Of a DNA stretch of 64,000 nucleotides, positions 1 to 7,554 are shown one piece after another. The notes under the pieces were generated by a model. The model was not told where the DNA came from and did not search any database. It saw nothing but the letters and a program-made list of their open reading frames with translations. Origin of the DNA: Chloroflexota bacterium (GTDB lineage Bacteria; Chloroflexota; Anaerolineae; Anaerolineales; Villigracilaceae); assembly GCA_024224815.1 (NCBI GenBank), contig JAAENC010000191.1:1-64000 (forward strand). The letters are read 5' to 3'. The stretch's first letter is position 1, and the number at the start of each line of letters is the position of its first letter. A program made the position numbers and the translations under genes.

Positions 1-156
1 CTTTTGGCAATGCTGGCAACGATAGCGTTGGGAATGAGATTTTGTGAAACCATACTTGCTCTGTTTTGTGATTGCTTTGCAATTTGGACATTTCAACATA
101 GAACTATTATCTCACTTCAACACCTAAATCGCCACTCCCTTCTCCTGCGGGCGCTC

Positions 157-246
157 ATTACGCAATACGCATTACGCAATATTTCACTTTTCACTTCTCA
201 CTCATCACCCAATTCCCCACTCCCAAATACCAATTTCCCCAATTCC
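157..246. repeat. Low-complexity repeat text upstream of sigma factor
   Basis: This stretch consists of short near-direct repeats (ATTACGCAAT, CGCATTACG, TTTCACTT, CTCACTCATCACCC, AATTCCCCA). The same words recur between hypA and hypB, between hypB and hypF, and inside hypF, so it is a dispersed low-complexity family of this genome. The bases before it (1-156) hold no gene I can support; an open frame runs through but does not look like protein. Confidence 0.55.
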
Positions 247-273
247 GCAACCCATCCCGAAAAACCTCGTATA
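247..273 (+). promoter_or_regulatory. Possible ECF-type promoter of the sigma factor gene
   Basis: GCAACC at 247-252 and CGTATA at 268-273 are separated by 15 bases and resemble the GGAACC / CGTnnA elements used by ECF sigma factors, which often transcribe their own operon. The start codon lies about 30 bases downstream. The match is inexact and rests on the consensus only. Confidence 0.35.
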
Positions 274-303
274 CTAAGGCAGAGAAAAAGAACAGGAGCA
301 TCC

Positions 304-909
304 GTGGACGAGGAAAAAACCTGGATAATCCAGGCCCAGCAAGGTAGCGACGAAGCCTTTACTTATTTAGTAGAGACATACCAAAGACCAGTCTATAACT
401 TATGTTATCGCATGCTCGGTGTAGCAGACTACGCCGAAGATGCTGCTCAAGAGTCTTTTCTACGCGCCTATAAGAATCTGCACCGTTACGATATTAAACG
501 CTCTTTTGCCACCTGGCTGCTTTCCATCGCCGCGCATTATTGCATCGACAAACTCAGGCGCAAAAAACTGCCCTCTTTTTCCCTCCACGATGATGAAGGT
601 ACCCCTCGAGAATATATCCCCGATACCTCGGCAAAACACCCCGAAAAAGCCCTCATCTACACCGACCAAAGCGCAGAGATGCAAGAGTTGCTCCAATCGC
701 TCAGCGAAACGGATAGAGCAGCGATTGTCCTCCGTTATTGGCACGAAGCCTCTGAAAAAGAAATTGCCGAGACCCTCAACATCTCGGTTTCTGCGGTCAA
801 ATCTCGCCTTTTCCGCGCCCGTCGTCAATTGGGCGAAATTTGGCAATCAGCAGAAGAAGAAAAAACATCCCTAGGAGAAAGGATGCCTTATGGATCACCA
901 GCATTTTGA
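304..909 (+). CDS. ECF-family RNA polymerase sigma factor
   Basis: A 201-residue sigma-70 family factor of the extracytoplasmic function type. Sigma region 2 spans about residues 15-87 (AEDAAQESFLRAY, TWLLSIAAHYCIDKLRR) and region 4 about 125-180, with a helix-turn-helix (EKEIAETLNISVSAVKSRLF). The start is a GTG preceded at five bases by AGGAG (294-298); the longer open frame reaching to the window edge is repeat-rich and unlike sigma factors. The following anti-sigma gene overlaps by 20 bases, so the two form a sigma/anti-sigma pair, and the bactofilin-like gene downstream may be a target. The signal sensed cannot be told from sequence. Confidence 0.9.
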   Translation: MDEEKTWIIQAQQGSDEAFTYLVETYQRPVYNLCYRMLGVADYAEDAAQESFLRAYKNLHRYDIKRSFATWLLSIAAHYCIDKLRRKKLPSFSLHDDEGTPREYIPDTSAKHPEKALIYTDQSAEMQELLQSLSETDRAAIVLRYWHEASEKEIAETLNISVSAVKSRLFRARRQLGEIWQSAEEEKTSLGERMPYGSPAF

Positions 910-1414
910 AAAGAAACTGCTCAACGATGAGCAACTGACCGCCGAAGAGAATCGCGCGCTGCGCAGTCACCTCCCTGATTGTCCAACTTGCTCGGCGCTT
1001 GTCGAAACGAATCTCGCCCTGAAGCATGTGAGAATGACCGCCCCCGCCCCGGGATTTGCAAATCGATTTACTGCCCGTCTCGCGGCGCGGCGCAAAGCCC
1101 AAAAAAGAAGACATTTCTTTGGCGGAATCATCCTCCTGATCAGCGGGACGGGAGTGTTGCTTTGGCTGGCATCTCCCCTCCTAACTGCTGCATTCTCCTC
1201 CCCCGCAGATATCTTGACCACGTGGGTTTCTTTCATTGTGGCAAGCCTGTCTTTTCTCCAGACTTTTGGGGAAGCGGGTAGAGTGGTCTTGCGCGTCGCG
1301 ACGGGATTTATCCCCGCAGAAGTTTGGGCCTTCTCACTAACTTTCCTGAGCATTCTCGGGATGTTCATCCTATCCTTTTCACAGAAATTGCTGGTCCAAA
1401 AGCAGCCTGTCTAG
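890..1414 (+). CDS. Zinc-finger anti-sigma factor, membrane anchored
   Basis: A 174-residue protein with an N-terminal anti-sigma zinc-finger-like region: the H-x3-C-x2-C pattern HLPDCPTC lies at about residues 27-34. A membrane segment follows at about 76-97 (FGGIILLISGTGVLLWL), and further hydrophobic stretches lie near 115-130 and 145-165. It starts inside the end of the sigma gene, which indicates translational coupling and an interacting pair. It most likely holds the sigma factor at the membrane until a signal releases it. The family is inferred from the zinc-finger pattern and context. Confidence 0.82.
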   Translation: MDHQHFEKKLLNDEQLTAEENRALRSHLPDCPTCSALVETNLALKHVRMTAPAPGFANRFTARLAARRKAQKRRHFFGGIILLISGTGVLLWLASPLLTAAFSSPADILTTWVSFIVASLSFLQTFGEAGRVVLRVATGFIPAEVWAFSLTFLSILGMFILSFSQKLLVQKQPV

Positions 1415-1418
1415 CGAA

Positions 1419-1462
1419 GAGTGCATTGCATCTGCTTTTTGATGCGCTGCACTGTGAGCGAA
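1419..1462. repeat. Imperfect palindrome, GTGCATTGCATC family
   Basis: GTGCATTGCATC (about 1428-1439) is followed after a short loop by GATGCGCTGCAC, forming an imperfect hairpin. The same arms occur as a better palindrome near 54.6 kb, so this is probably a second copy of that dispersed element. It lies in the gap between the anti-sigma gene and the bactofilin-like gene. Confidence 0.45.
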
Positions 1463-1534
1463 GCAAATATCAATTAAACCGAAACAAGTTAAAAACACGT
1501 GTGAGACAGTAATCCCTCCAAAAGGAGACAAAAA

Positions 1535-2554
1535 ATGAAAAGAAAAATACTCATATTCATCGTAGCCCTTAGCTTAATCTTTATCCCCACGCAATCGGTA
1601 TCTGCGGAGGGGCTAGAAGATGGCCCCGTTATTTTTGGCGGCTCCTACACGCTTGAAAGCGGCGAAAAATTACATAACGATGTCGTCGTTTTTGGCGGCA
1701 CAGTCATGGTCGAAGAAGGCGCGCTGGTCACGGGAGATATCATCCTTTTTGGCGGAAGTTTAACGATCAACGGCGAAGTAAATGGCGAAGTTTCGCTTGT
1801 TGGCGGGGCAGCAATTTTGGGTGAAAATTCGCTCATCGACGGCAATCTGACCTTGGTCAGCGCATCTTTACACCGTGCAGATGGCGCAGAAGTGACCGGC
1901 GAAATTTCTTATAACGCGGCAAATAATAATGCCAATTCACCAACGATCCCCGCTATTCCCGGCCTGCCCGAAGTGCCTTTTGTTCAGCAAGAGCCGCTCG
2001 TATTTTTCGATAACCCTCTCTGGACAGTGGGCAGCATTTTAGGACGTTCTTTTGCGATGGCTTTGCTCGCAATGCTTGTCGCCCTTTTCCTCGAAGAGCC
2101 AACTCGCCGCGTGGGAGAAGCCATCGTTGCGCAGCCAGCAGTTGCGGGGGGATTAGGCTTCCTGACCATCGTTTTTGCCCCGGTTCTCGCAATCGTTCTG
2201 CTGATCACGATTTTACTTATTCCTGTTGGGATATTGCTGATCTTAGCCCTTATGATTGCCCTGCTCTACGGATGGATCGCTCTCGGATTTGAAGTTGGTG
2301 CGCGTTTCACAAAAATGATCAACCAAGAATGGCAGCTACCATTAAGCGCAGCATTTGGCACCTGGCTGCTAACGATTATCTCTGCCTCTTTTGACCTGAT
2401 CCCCTGCATCGGATGGCTGGTATCCTTCATCATCGCAACCATCGCCCTCGGCGGCGTAATAATCTCCCGCTTTGGCACGCAAACAACCGTACGCCCTGTG
2501 TCCGCAGTGGTAGAAGCAAGCCCTCTCCCGCCCGTGGATGGAGAAGAAGAATAA
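1535..2554 (+). CDS. Bactofilin-like polymer-forming membrane protein
   Basis: A 339-residue protein. Residues 1-24 form a signal peptide (LIFIVALSLIFIPTQSVSA). Residues about 30-125 contain short glycine-rich beta-helix repeats (VVFGGTVMVEEGALVTGDI, LFGGSLTINGEVNGEVSLVGG) typical of the polymer-forming cytoskeletal/bactofilin fold, here exported. After a proline-rich linker come four or so membrane segments (about 165-325). AAGGAG lies nine bases before the ATG. Located behind the sigma/anti-sigma pair, it may be an envelope-stress target, but that is inference. The exact function is unknown; exported bactofilin-like domains joined to a membrane domain are common in Chloroflexota. Confidence 0.75.
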   Translation: MKRKILIFIVALSLIFIPTQSVSAEGLEDGPVIFGGSYTLESGEKLHNDVVVFGGTVMVEEGALVTGDIILFGGSLTINGEVNGEVSLVGGAAILGENSLIDGNLTLVSASLHRADGAEVTGEISYNAANNNANSPTIPAIPGLPEVPFVQQEPLVFFDNPLWTVGSILGRSFAMALLAMLVALFLEEPTRRVGEAIVAQPAVAGGLGFLTIVFAPVLAIVLLITILLIPVGILLILALMIALLYGWIALGFEVGARFTKMINQEWQLPLSAAFGTWLLTIISASFDLIPCIGWLVSFIIATIALGGVIISRFGTQTTVRPVSAVVEASPLPPVDGEEE

Positions 2555-2563
2555 TCTAAATCG

Positions 2564-2600
2564 AAAAGAGACCGAGTTGAAAAAATCGGTCTCTTTTTTT
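2564..2600 (+). terminator. Rho-independent terminator
   Basis: AGAGACCGA (2567-2575) pairs with TCGGTCTCT (2586-2594), extended by A/T pairs, and is followed by a run of T. It ends the sigma/anti-sigma/bactofilin region and faces the convergent TIR-TPR gene. Confidence 0.9.
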
Positions 2601-2620
2601 ATATTTACTCTTGCCTTTTC

Positions 2621-3940
2621 CTATTTGGTTTTCTTTCTCAATCTCTGAATAGCTTCCTTCGCACTATCCTGATTTCCGTACTGGATCCCCTTAGAGAAAT
2701 AAAGATATTTCTGGTAGTTACTGAGAGCCGCTTTATATTCTTCGTTCTTTTCTAAAGCCTTCGCTAAATGATAATATGTTGCCGCAATATTTGGCGCAAG
2801 ATGAATCGCTTGCGTAAAATTTGCGATGGCATCATTTATCTTGCCCCACGCGCTGTGCGTAAGCCCTCGGTTAATATAAGCATCAGCATAATTTGGCTCG
2901 ATCCGCAATGCCTGATTAAAATTACTGATCGCCTTTTTGAAATCCCCTTGATTATAGTATTCGATCCCTCGGTTGTTAAAAGCCTCAGCATAATTAGGGT
3001 CAATATGGAGCGCCTCATCATAATCACGAATTGCGCCAGCTATATCGCCGCGCGCACCCCGTGCATTGCCTCTGTGGTAATGGGCTTCGGCAAGATCCGC
3101 TTGCATTTCAAGCGCTTGGCTAAAATCTTTGATCGCTTTTTCAAAATCACCTTGTCGGCTATATACAATGCCTCGGTCAATATGCGCCTGTGGGAAATTC
3201 GGCTGAAAACGAAGTGTTTGGTCAAAATCTGCAAGTGCGCCTTCCAGGTCTCCCTCTTTTTCGCGTGCCAGCCCTCGATTACGATACGCGGCTGAAAATT
3301 TGGGTTGAATATGCAATGCTTTTGAAAAAGAAAGAATGGCTTCGGCGAAATTCTCATTCATCGCAAGGCTATAGCCTTCTTCAAATAATTTCTCCGCAAG
3401 AAGCTCCTTCTTTTTAACCGGACGCATTTTGTTGAATATCTTTTGTTGGTGCAATATTCTTTTTTCAACAGTCTGGCTTAATGGGCTAAGAAGAACATCA
3501 CTATGCAAGAGACTTAAATGTCGCTTAGATAGTTTTTCTATACCATCAGAAAAGTTTTCTGTGCTCAGCTCTACCCCATCGAGTTTTTTTAGGGGTGCTA
3601 ACTTTCCTGTCAGCGATTCTCTAATGCTCTGATTATCATGCTCAAGCCCCTCTAAAAAAATGGGGATGATATGTCGTTTTTCTTCAATGGCTATTTCAAT
3701 TGTGTGGTGCAGCCATTTGGCTTCTTTTTCATCTAAGGAAGAAGGGGAAAGGATAAGCAGAAAATGTGCTCTTGATCGAATATCATCAAAGATATTCTGC
3801 TGATAATCTGTTCCAGACGTATTTTTAAAATCCAGAGAAATATCATAGCCTCTTGATTTCAGATGCTGATAAACCGCCAATGCGGTATAAAAATTGTTGC
3901 GCCTATAGCTGATGAAAACAGTTTTATCAATGCGCCCCAT
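2621..3940 (-). CDS. TIR domain-TPR repeat protein
   Basis: A 439-residue protein. Residues 5-135 form a TIR domain (VFISYRRNN, HFLLILSPSSLD, HIIPIFLEGLE). Residues about 185-430 hold seven tetratricopeptide repeats of 34 residues (for example AYRNRGLAREKEGDLEGAL). TIR-TPR proteins serve as signalling or defence proteins, with TIR acting as an NAD-cleaving enzyme or as an adaptor. The usual catalytic glutamate four residues after the conserved tryptophan (W76) is threonine (T80); a glutamate lies at 82. It may therefore be non-catalytic. The gene stands alone, with AGGAG six bases before ATG and an 11-bp dyad in its upstream region. No partner defence gene is adjacent. Confidence 0.88.
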   Translation of the reverse strand: MGRIDKTVFISYRRNNFYTALAVYQHLKSRGYDISLDFKNTSGTDYQQNIFDDIRSRAHFLLILSPSSLDEKEAKWLHHTIEIAIEEKRHIIPIFLEGLEHDNQSIRESLTGKLAPLKKLDGVELSTENFSDGIEKLSKRHLSLLHSDVLLSPLSQTVEKRILHQQKIFNKMRPVKKKELLAEKLFEEGYSLAMNENFAEAILSFSKALHIQPKFSAAYRNRGLAREKEGDLEGALADFDQTLRFQPNFPQAHIDRGIVYSRQGDFEKAIKDFSQALEMQADLAEAHYHRGNARGARGDIAGAIRDYDEALHIDPNYAEAFNNRGIEYYNQGDFKKAISNFNQALRIEPNYADAYINRGLTHSAWGKINDAIANFTQAIHLAPNIAATYYHLAKALEKNEEYKAALSNYQKYLYFSKGIQYGNQDSAKEAIQRLRKKTK

Positions 3941-3982
3941 CGCTTTCTCCTGTGGTTGAATTCGACTTAGAAATCATTATAA

Positions 3983-4034
3983 TATAACTGATATTTGATA
4001 AGATAAATAAAGTGTAATTTTCTTATCAGTTATA
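3983..4034. promoter_or_regulatory. Perfect 11-bp dyad upstream of TIR-TPR gene
   Basis: TATAACTGATA (3983-3993) and TATCAGTTATA (4024-4034) are exact inverted copies separated by 30 bases in an AT-rich region about 45 bases before the TIR-TPR start. It could be an operator pair for a dimeric regulator or the base of a hairpin. Confidence 0.5.
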
Positions 4035-4094
4035 ACTCAAAAGTCTCTTTTAATGAGAACTGTCTCTAAGGGTTTGGGTTATAATAATTGAAGT

Positions 4095-4127
4095 TATGAA
4101 TTCTTTTTGTGGGTCATAGAATTCATA
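4095..4127. promoter_or_regulatory. 10-bp inverted repeat before small membrane protein gene
   Basis: TATGAATTCT (4095-4104) and AGAATTCATA (4118-4127) are perfect inverted copies with a 13-base spacer, about 50 bases before the small membrane protein gene. It may be an operator or a leader hairpin. Confidence 0.4.
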
Positions 4128-4177
4128 TAAATTTTTCAAAAGCACTATACATTATATATAAATACAGGAGAATAAAA

Positions 4178-4348
4178 ATGAAACTAAATGCCCCTAAGAA
4201 TATTACTTGGTGGATCGCTGTTGTTCTTGGCGTTCTTGGTATCCTCGGCAACCTCATGACTTTGCCATTTGTAAGTGGCTTTGCCTTTTGGTTTGTTGCA
4301 CTAGGCTTTGTATTACTAGCCCTTGGCACATTCCTGAAAGGTCTCTAA
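4178..4348 (+). CDS. Small two-helix membrane protein, function unknown
   Basis: A 56-residue protein with two hydrophobic helices, about 11-30 (WIAVVLGVLGILGNL) and 33-53 (FAFWFVALGFVLLALGTFL), joined by a short turn. The start is chosen because AGGAG (4166-4170) lies seven bases before this ATG; a longer frame to 4109 lacks a ribosome binding site. A strong terminator follows, so it is a single-gene unit. I do not recognise the family. Two-helix hairpins of this kind are often small stress or subunit-like proteins, but nothing here assigns a role. Confidence 0.65.
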   Translation: MKLNAPKNITWWIAVVLGVLGILGNLMTLPFVSGFAFWFVALGFVLLALGTFLKGL

Positions 4349-4388
4349 TCTTTAGAGTCTCTATACAGTAAATCAGGCCCCGATTTGC

Positions 4389-4422
4389 AAAAGTGCCTCC
4401 GCATTTGCGGATGCACTTTTTA
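4389..4422 (+). terminator. Rho-independent terminator
   Basis: The arms 4389-4402 and 4407-4420 pair at 13 of 14 positions (AAAAGTGCCTCCGC with GCGGATGCACTTTT) around a four-base loop, with a T-rich tail. It ends the small membrane protein gene. Confidence 0.85.
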
Positions 4423-4442
4423 TTATATTCGGTTCTTAGAGA

Positions 4443-4584
4443 CTGTTTAAAAAGAGACTCTGTAGAGTGCGTCGCACCTAACTCGACGGGCATTCTGCCG
4501 ATAAAATGGCAAAGTATTTATCTCCAAGTATTTTTCTCGTCGAAATTGGTGCGACGCACTCCTACGCTCAGACTTATTAAACAG
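4443..4584. repeat. MITE-like palindromic element (GTGCGTCGCAC family), copy 1
   Basis: The core runs from GAGTGCGTCGCACC (4465) to GGTGCGACGCACTC (ending 4561), a 14-bp perfect inverted repeat with a variable interior. It is enclosed by a second inverted pair, CTGTTTAA (4443-4450) and TTAAACAG (4577-4584). A second copy of the core lies at 11598-11691. No open reading frame is inside, so it would have to be mobilised by functions elsewhere, if it moves. Confidence 0.75.
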
Positions 4585-4606
4585 CTTCTTATATATTTAT
4601 TTGCTA

Positions 4607-5218
4607 CTATATCTCTTGATATATATTTTCTTCTAAAATGTATTTAAATACATCAAGCGGCAAATAGTATCGGCAGGGCAAGGTTTCCCTGATCCTTTGA
4701 CGGATCTCTCGTGAAGCAATTTCTAATAATGGCGCTTTAACAAAACGGACTTTCTCTTTAAGACCCTCTATAAGATCCAAATTTTGAGATGGATCAAGTA
4801 CATCAGCAGGGCGGCGCATGACCCCGATCTCGTCGCAGGCGGCGACAAAATCAGCGGGCGTATGCCAGGCGTTTAGATCCCGAAGCGAATCTCCGCCCAT
4901 CAGATAAATGATTTCAGCACCCAAGTTTCTCTCACGGACGATCCGGACAGTATCCACAGAATAGTGCGGCCCGGGGCGCTCGGCTTCGATCAGAGAAAGT
5001 TCAAAGTTAGGGTTATCTTCAATTGCCAGCGCAACCATTTTTTTTCTGTGTTCTAACCCGGAAATTTTACGATCCTGTTTGTGGGGAGGGTCGGGGGTTA
5101 GCATCCAGAGTAAACGGTCTAGTTTTAATTGCGTATAGACTTCGCACGCTAAAATAAGATGCCCTAGGTGGGGCGGGTCAAATGTACCGCCAAAAATACC
5201 AATTCGTTCTTTTTTCAT
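4607..5218 (-). CDS. nadD: Nicotinate-nucleotide adenylyltransferase NadD
   Basis: A 203-residue enzyme that joins ATP and nicotinate mononucleotide to give deamido-NAD in NAD synthesis. The N-terminal nucleotidyltransferase motif GIFGGTFDPPHLGH begins at about residue 6, and the C-terminal family motif appears as EIASREIRQRI near 175-185. The length is usual for NadD. The start at 5218 is chosen because the family begins just before GIFGG; the upstream extension to 5269 is not NadD-like. The gene is divergent from the formate/nitrite channel gene, sharing a 139-base intergenic region. Confidence 0.93.
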   Translation of the reverse strand: MKKERIGIFGGTFDPPHLGHLILACEVYTQLKLDRLLWMLTPDPPHKQDRKISGLEHRKKMVALAIEDNPNFELSLIEAERPGPHYSVDTVRIVRERNLGAEIIYLMGGDSLRDLNAWHTPADFVAACDEIGVMRRPADVLDPSQNLDLIEGLKEKVRFVKAPLLEIASREIRQRIRETLPCRYYLPLDVFKYILEENIYQEI

Positions 5219-5276
5219 GACGATAGTATACCTTTTTATGAAGAAAACCATATTTGTGGTTTTTGTCACAATCGTT

Positions 5277-5292
5277 TGTGATAATGTTCACT
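5277..5292. promoter_or_regulatory. TGTGA-N6-TCAC dyad upstream of FNT channel gene
   Basis: TGTGATAATGTTCACT matches the TGTGA-N6-TCACA layout of Crp/Fnr-family (and Rex-like) sites at all but the last base. A second overlapping dyad, TCACAA-N4-TTGTGA, covers 5266-5281. The site lies about 65-80 bases before the formate/nitrite channel start. A similar perfect site is found before the Etf-Hdr-Mvh operon. Confidence 0.45.
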
Positions 5293-5357
5293 TATTCTTC
5301 TGAGCTAGGTGAAGTATTCTCTTAGCTGGCAAAAACAAAGAAAAAAAGGAGTAATTT

Positions 5358-6200
5358 ATGACAGAAATTCGTATTGATGCTTTGCTCCCCTCCGAAATGG
5401 CGCGCCGTGCCGAATATATTGGAGAACGCAAAGCAGAAGCCCCCATATTACAAACATTTGCGCTGGCTCTCATGGCCGGTGCTTTTATTGCCTTTGGCGC
5501 AATTTTTGCGACCACAGCAGCGACTGGTGCCTCGGGCGTGTTGAGTTATGGTGTAACTAAATTATTGGTTGGATTGGTTTTTTGTTTGGGACTAATTCTT
5601 GTCATCGTTGGTGGCGCAGAACTTTTTACTGGAAATAACCTGATTGTGATGGCGTGGGCGGGCAAAAAAGTAAGCACAAAAGCCCTCCTTAAGAATTGGG
5701 GCATTGTCTATGTAGGAAATTTTGTCGGTTCGCTCGTGATTGTTGGCTTGCTCTTTGCAAGTAAACAATATCTCGGCTCCGACGGTGGTATTGGCACAAC
5801 AGCTCTGAAAATTGCCAATGCCAAAGTTGCATTTGGTTTTTGGCAAGCGCTGTCTCTTGGCATTCTCTGCAATATTCTCGTTTGTCTTGCTGTTTGGCTG
5901 ACCTTTAGCGCACGCAGCACTGTAGATAAAATCGCCGCGATCATTTTCCCTATTACGGCCTTTGTCGCAGCAGGATTTGAACATAGCGTTGCAAATATGT
6001 ACTTCATCCCCGTTGGGATCGCCATTAAAGATTTTGACCCGGCATTTGCAGCCAGCACAGGCCTAGATCTATCTGGCTTAACCTGGGGAGCGTTCTTCAT
6101 CAATAATTTACTCCCTGTCACGATAGGGAATATCCTCGGCGGCTCCATTTTTGTTGCCGCTATCTATTGGATGATATTTTTACGCCCAGCCAATCGCTAA
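5358..6200 (+). CDS. Formate/nitrite transporter family channel (FocA/NirC)
   Basis: A 280-residue integral membrane protein with six predicted helices, of the pentameric formate/nitrite channel family that passes small monovalent anions. The family signature appears as GGAELFTGNNLIV at about residues 82-94, and a second conserved region as GFEHSVANMYFIPVGI near 205-220. AAGGAG precedes the ATG by nine bases. A RAM-domain gene follows after 25 bases. The substrate cannot be settled from sequence: formate fits the anaerobic energy genes in the window, but nitrite or hydrosulfide are also possible in this family. A Crp/Rex-like dyad lies upstream. Confidence 0.9.
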   Translation: MTEIRIDALLPSEMARRAEYIGERKAEAPILQTFALALMAGAFIAFGAIFATTAATGASGVLSYGVTKLLVGLVFCLGLILVIVGGAELFTGNNLIVMAWAGKKVSTKALLKNWGIVYVGNFVGSLVIVGLLFASKQYLGSDGGIGTTALKIANAKVAFGFWQALSLGILCNILVCLAVWLTFSARSTVDKIAAIIFPITAFVAAGFEHSVANMYFIPVGIAIKDFDPAFAASTGLDLSGLTWGAFFINNLLPVTIGNILGGSIFVAAIYWMIFLRPANR

Positions 6201-6225
6201 CTATAAAATAATAAAGGAAAATAAA

Positions 6226-6456
6226 ATGATGAAAGCTTATGTCTTAATCACTTCTCGTACAGGAGAAGCCTCCGCAGTTGTTCGCCAAGCGCTGCGCCTA
6301 GATGGTGTTGTTGAAGCACATATCACCTTTGGACCCTACGATGCTGTTGCCGTTATCGAAGCAGAAAATACCAAAGCGGTGGGGCATATCGTCCATAATG
6401 AGATTCACCCCATCCCCGGTGTGGCAAATACCCTCACCTGTCTTGCTGTAGACTAA
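6226..6456 (+). CDS. Stand-alone Lrp/AsnC ligand-binding (RAM) domain protein
   Basis: A 76-residue protein consisting only of the regulation-of-amino-acid-metabolism (RAM) fold of Lrp/AsnC regulators (AYVLITSRTGEASAVVRQAL, VVEAHITFGPYDAVAVIEAE). It has no DNA-binding domain. Such stand-alone RAM proteins form oligomers that may bind amino acids or modulate partner proteins. It starts 25 bases after the formate/nitrite channel gene and is probably co-transcribed. The first codons are ATG ATG; either may be used. Confidence 0.8.
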   Translation: MMKAYVLITSRTGEASAVVRQALRLDGVVEAHITFGPYDAVAVIEAENTKAVGHIVHNEIHPIPGVANTLTCLAVD

Positions 6457-6531
6457 AATCTCTCCTATTATATGTAGGGGATTATATAGGGTGGGTGACA
6501 TCTGTTACTACACGACCGTGCCCCTCGATTG

Positions 6532-6573
6532 TATAATAAACGGGTGCAACACAATCTGTTATTGTATTGCACC
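6532..6573 (+). promoter_or_regulatory. Candidate -10 box and leader hairpin of folD
   Basis: TATAAT at 6532-6537 is a perfect -10 hexamer without a clear -35. A hairpin begins near the expected transcript start: GGTGCAACACAAT (6543-6555) pairs with ATTGTATTGCACC (6561-6573) at 12 of 13 positions. It leaves the folD ribosome binding site about 20 bases downstream. It may stabilise the leader or regulate folD; it does not match a riboswitch I know. Confidence 0.4.
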
Positions 6574-6607
6574 TATTTGTGCAACCACCGTCTTATTAGG
6601 AGAAAAA

Positions 6608-7486
6608 ATGACCGCAAAAATTATTGATGGAACCGCAATTGCAAAAGAAGTTCGTGCAGAAGTAAAAGAAAAAGTTGCAAAACGTGTTGCTGCCGGTAAA
6701 CCCCAGCCCGGTTTGGCTACAGTCCTTGTTGGCGAGCGTGTTGATTCGGCAACCTACGTCCGCATGAAACAAAAAGCATGCGCAGACTTGGGCATGAATT
6801 CTTTCCACCGCCCAATGCCTATTGATGCGACACAGGAAGAGGTTGAAGCGCTTGTTAGCGAATTAAATGCTGACCCCGCAGTCAACGGTATTCTTGTTCA
6901 GTTGCCCCTTCCTGACCATCTTGACGAAGAAAAAGTTTTGCAAGCAATTGATCTCGAAAAAGATGTAGATGGTTTCCACCCGATCAATATCGGTCGTTTG
7001 GCACAAAAAGGGCGCGAGCCGGTTTTCGTTCCTTGTACCCCTTACGGATGTATTTATTTGCTCAAGAAAGCGGGCGTTGAACTTTCTGGTGCAAACGCCG
7101 TTGTTTTGGGACGCTCAAATATCGTCGGTATGCCAGCAGCCCTGCTCCTCGTCAAGGAAAATGCAACGGTTACCGTTGTCCACTCGCGCACTAAAAATAT
7201 CGAAGATGTTGTCCGCAATGCAGATATCATCATTGCGGCAATCGGTATGATGGAATTTGTAAAAGGTGACTGGGTAAAACCCGGCGCAGCGATTATTGAT
7301 GTTGGAATCAATGAAAAACCTGATGACACCAAGAAACGTGGTTATCGCTTGGTTGGCGATGTGAACTATGAAGAAGCCGCCGAAGTTGCTGATTATATAA
7401 CCCCTGTACCCGGTGGTGTTGGCCCAATGACAATTGCTATGTTGATGGCAAATACCCTCCGCGCAGCAGAAATTCAGCAAGACTAA
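6608..7486 (+). CDS. folD: Bifunctional methylenetetrahydrofolate dehydrogenase/cyclohydrolase FolD
   Basis: A 292-residue cytosolic enzyme interconverting 5,10-methylene-, methenyl- and 10-formyl-tetrahydrofolate with NADP. The signatures are present: the catalytic YVRMKQKAC (about residues 50-58), VQLPLPDHLD, and the C-terminal PVPGGVGPMTIAML; the Rossmann region includes VVLGRSNIVGMP. The length is typical. AGGAG lies six bases before the ATG; an open frame extends further upstream but is not FolD-like. The gene ends in a strong terminator shared with the convergent ACT-domain gene. Confidence 0.96.
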   Translation: MTAKIIDGTAIAKEVRAEVKEKVAKRVAAGKPQPGLATVLVGERVDSATYVRMKQKACADLGMNSFHRPMPIDATQEEVEALVSELNADPAVNGILVQLPLPDHLDEEKVLQAIDLEKDVDGFHPINIGRLAQKGREPVFVPCTPYGCIYLLKKAGVELSGANAVVLGRSNIVGMPAALLLVKENATVTVVHSRTKNIEDVVRNADIIIAAIGMMEFVKGDWVKPGAAIIDVGINEKPDDTKKRGYRLVGDVNYEEAAEVADYITPVPGGVGPMTIAMLMANTLRAAEIQQD

Positions 7487-7504
7487 AGATTCTCGATTAA
7501 ATAA

Positions 7505-7544
7505 AAAAATCCCCTTCAAGTATTATCACTTGAAGGGGATTTTT
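7505..7544. terminator. Bidirectional terminator
   Basis: The 17-bp perfect arms 7505-7521 and 7528-7544 (core ATCCCCTTCAAGT / ACTTGAAGGGGAT) are flanked by A on one side and T on the other, so the hairpin can stop transcription of folD and of the convergent ACT-domain gene. Confidence 0.92.
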
Positions 7545-7554
7545 CTGTTTATAA

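Noticed and set aside
4..303. N-terminal extension of the ECF sigma factor
   Set aside because: The translated text is repeat-derived and unlike sigma factors; a GTG with AGGAG at the right spacing lies at 304.
2621..4348. A multi-gene TIR defence island
   Set aside because: The TIR-TPR gene has no neighbouring effector, nuclease, or cyclase gene; the small membrane protein nearby is divergent and separately terminated.
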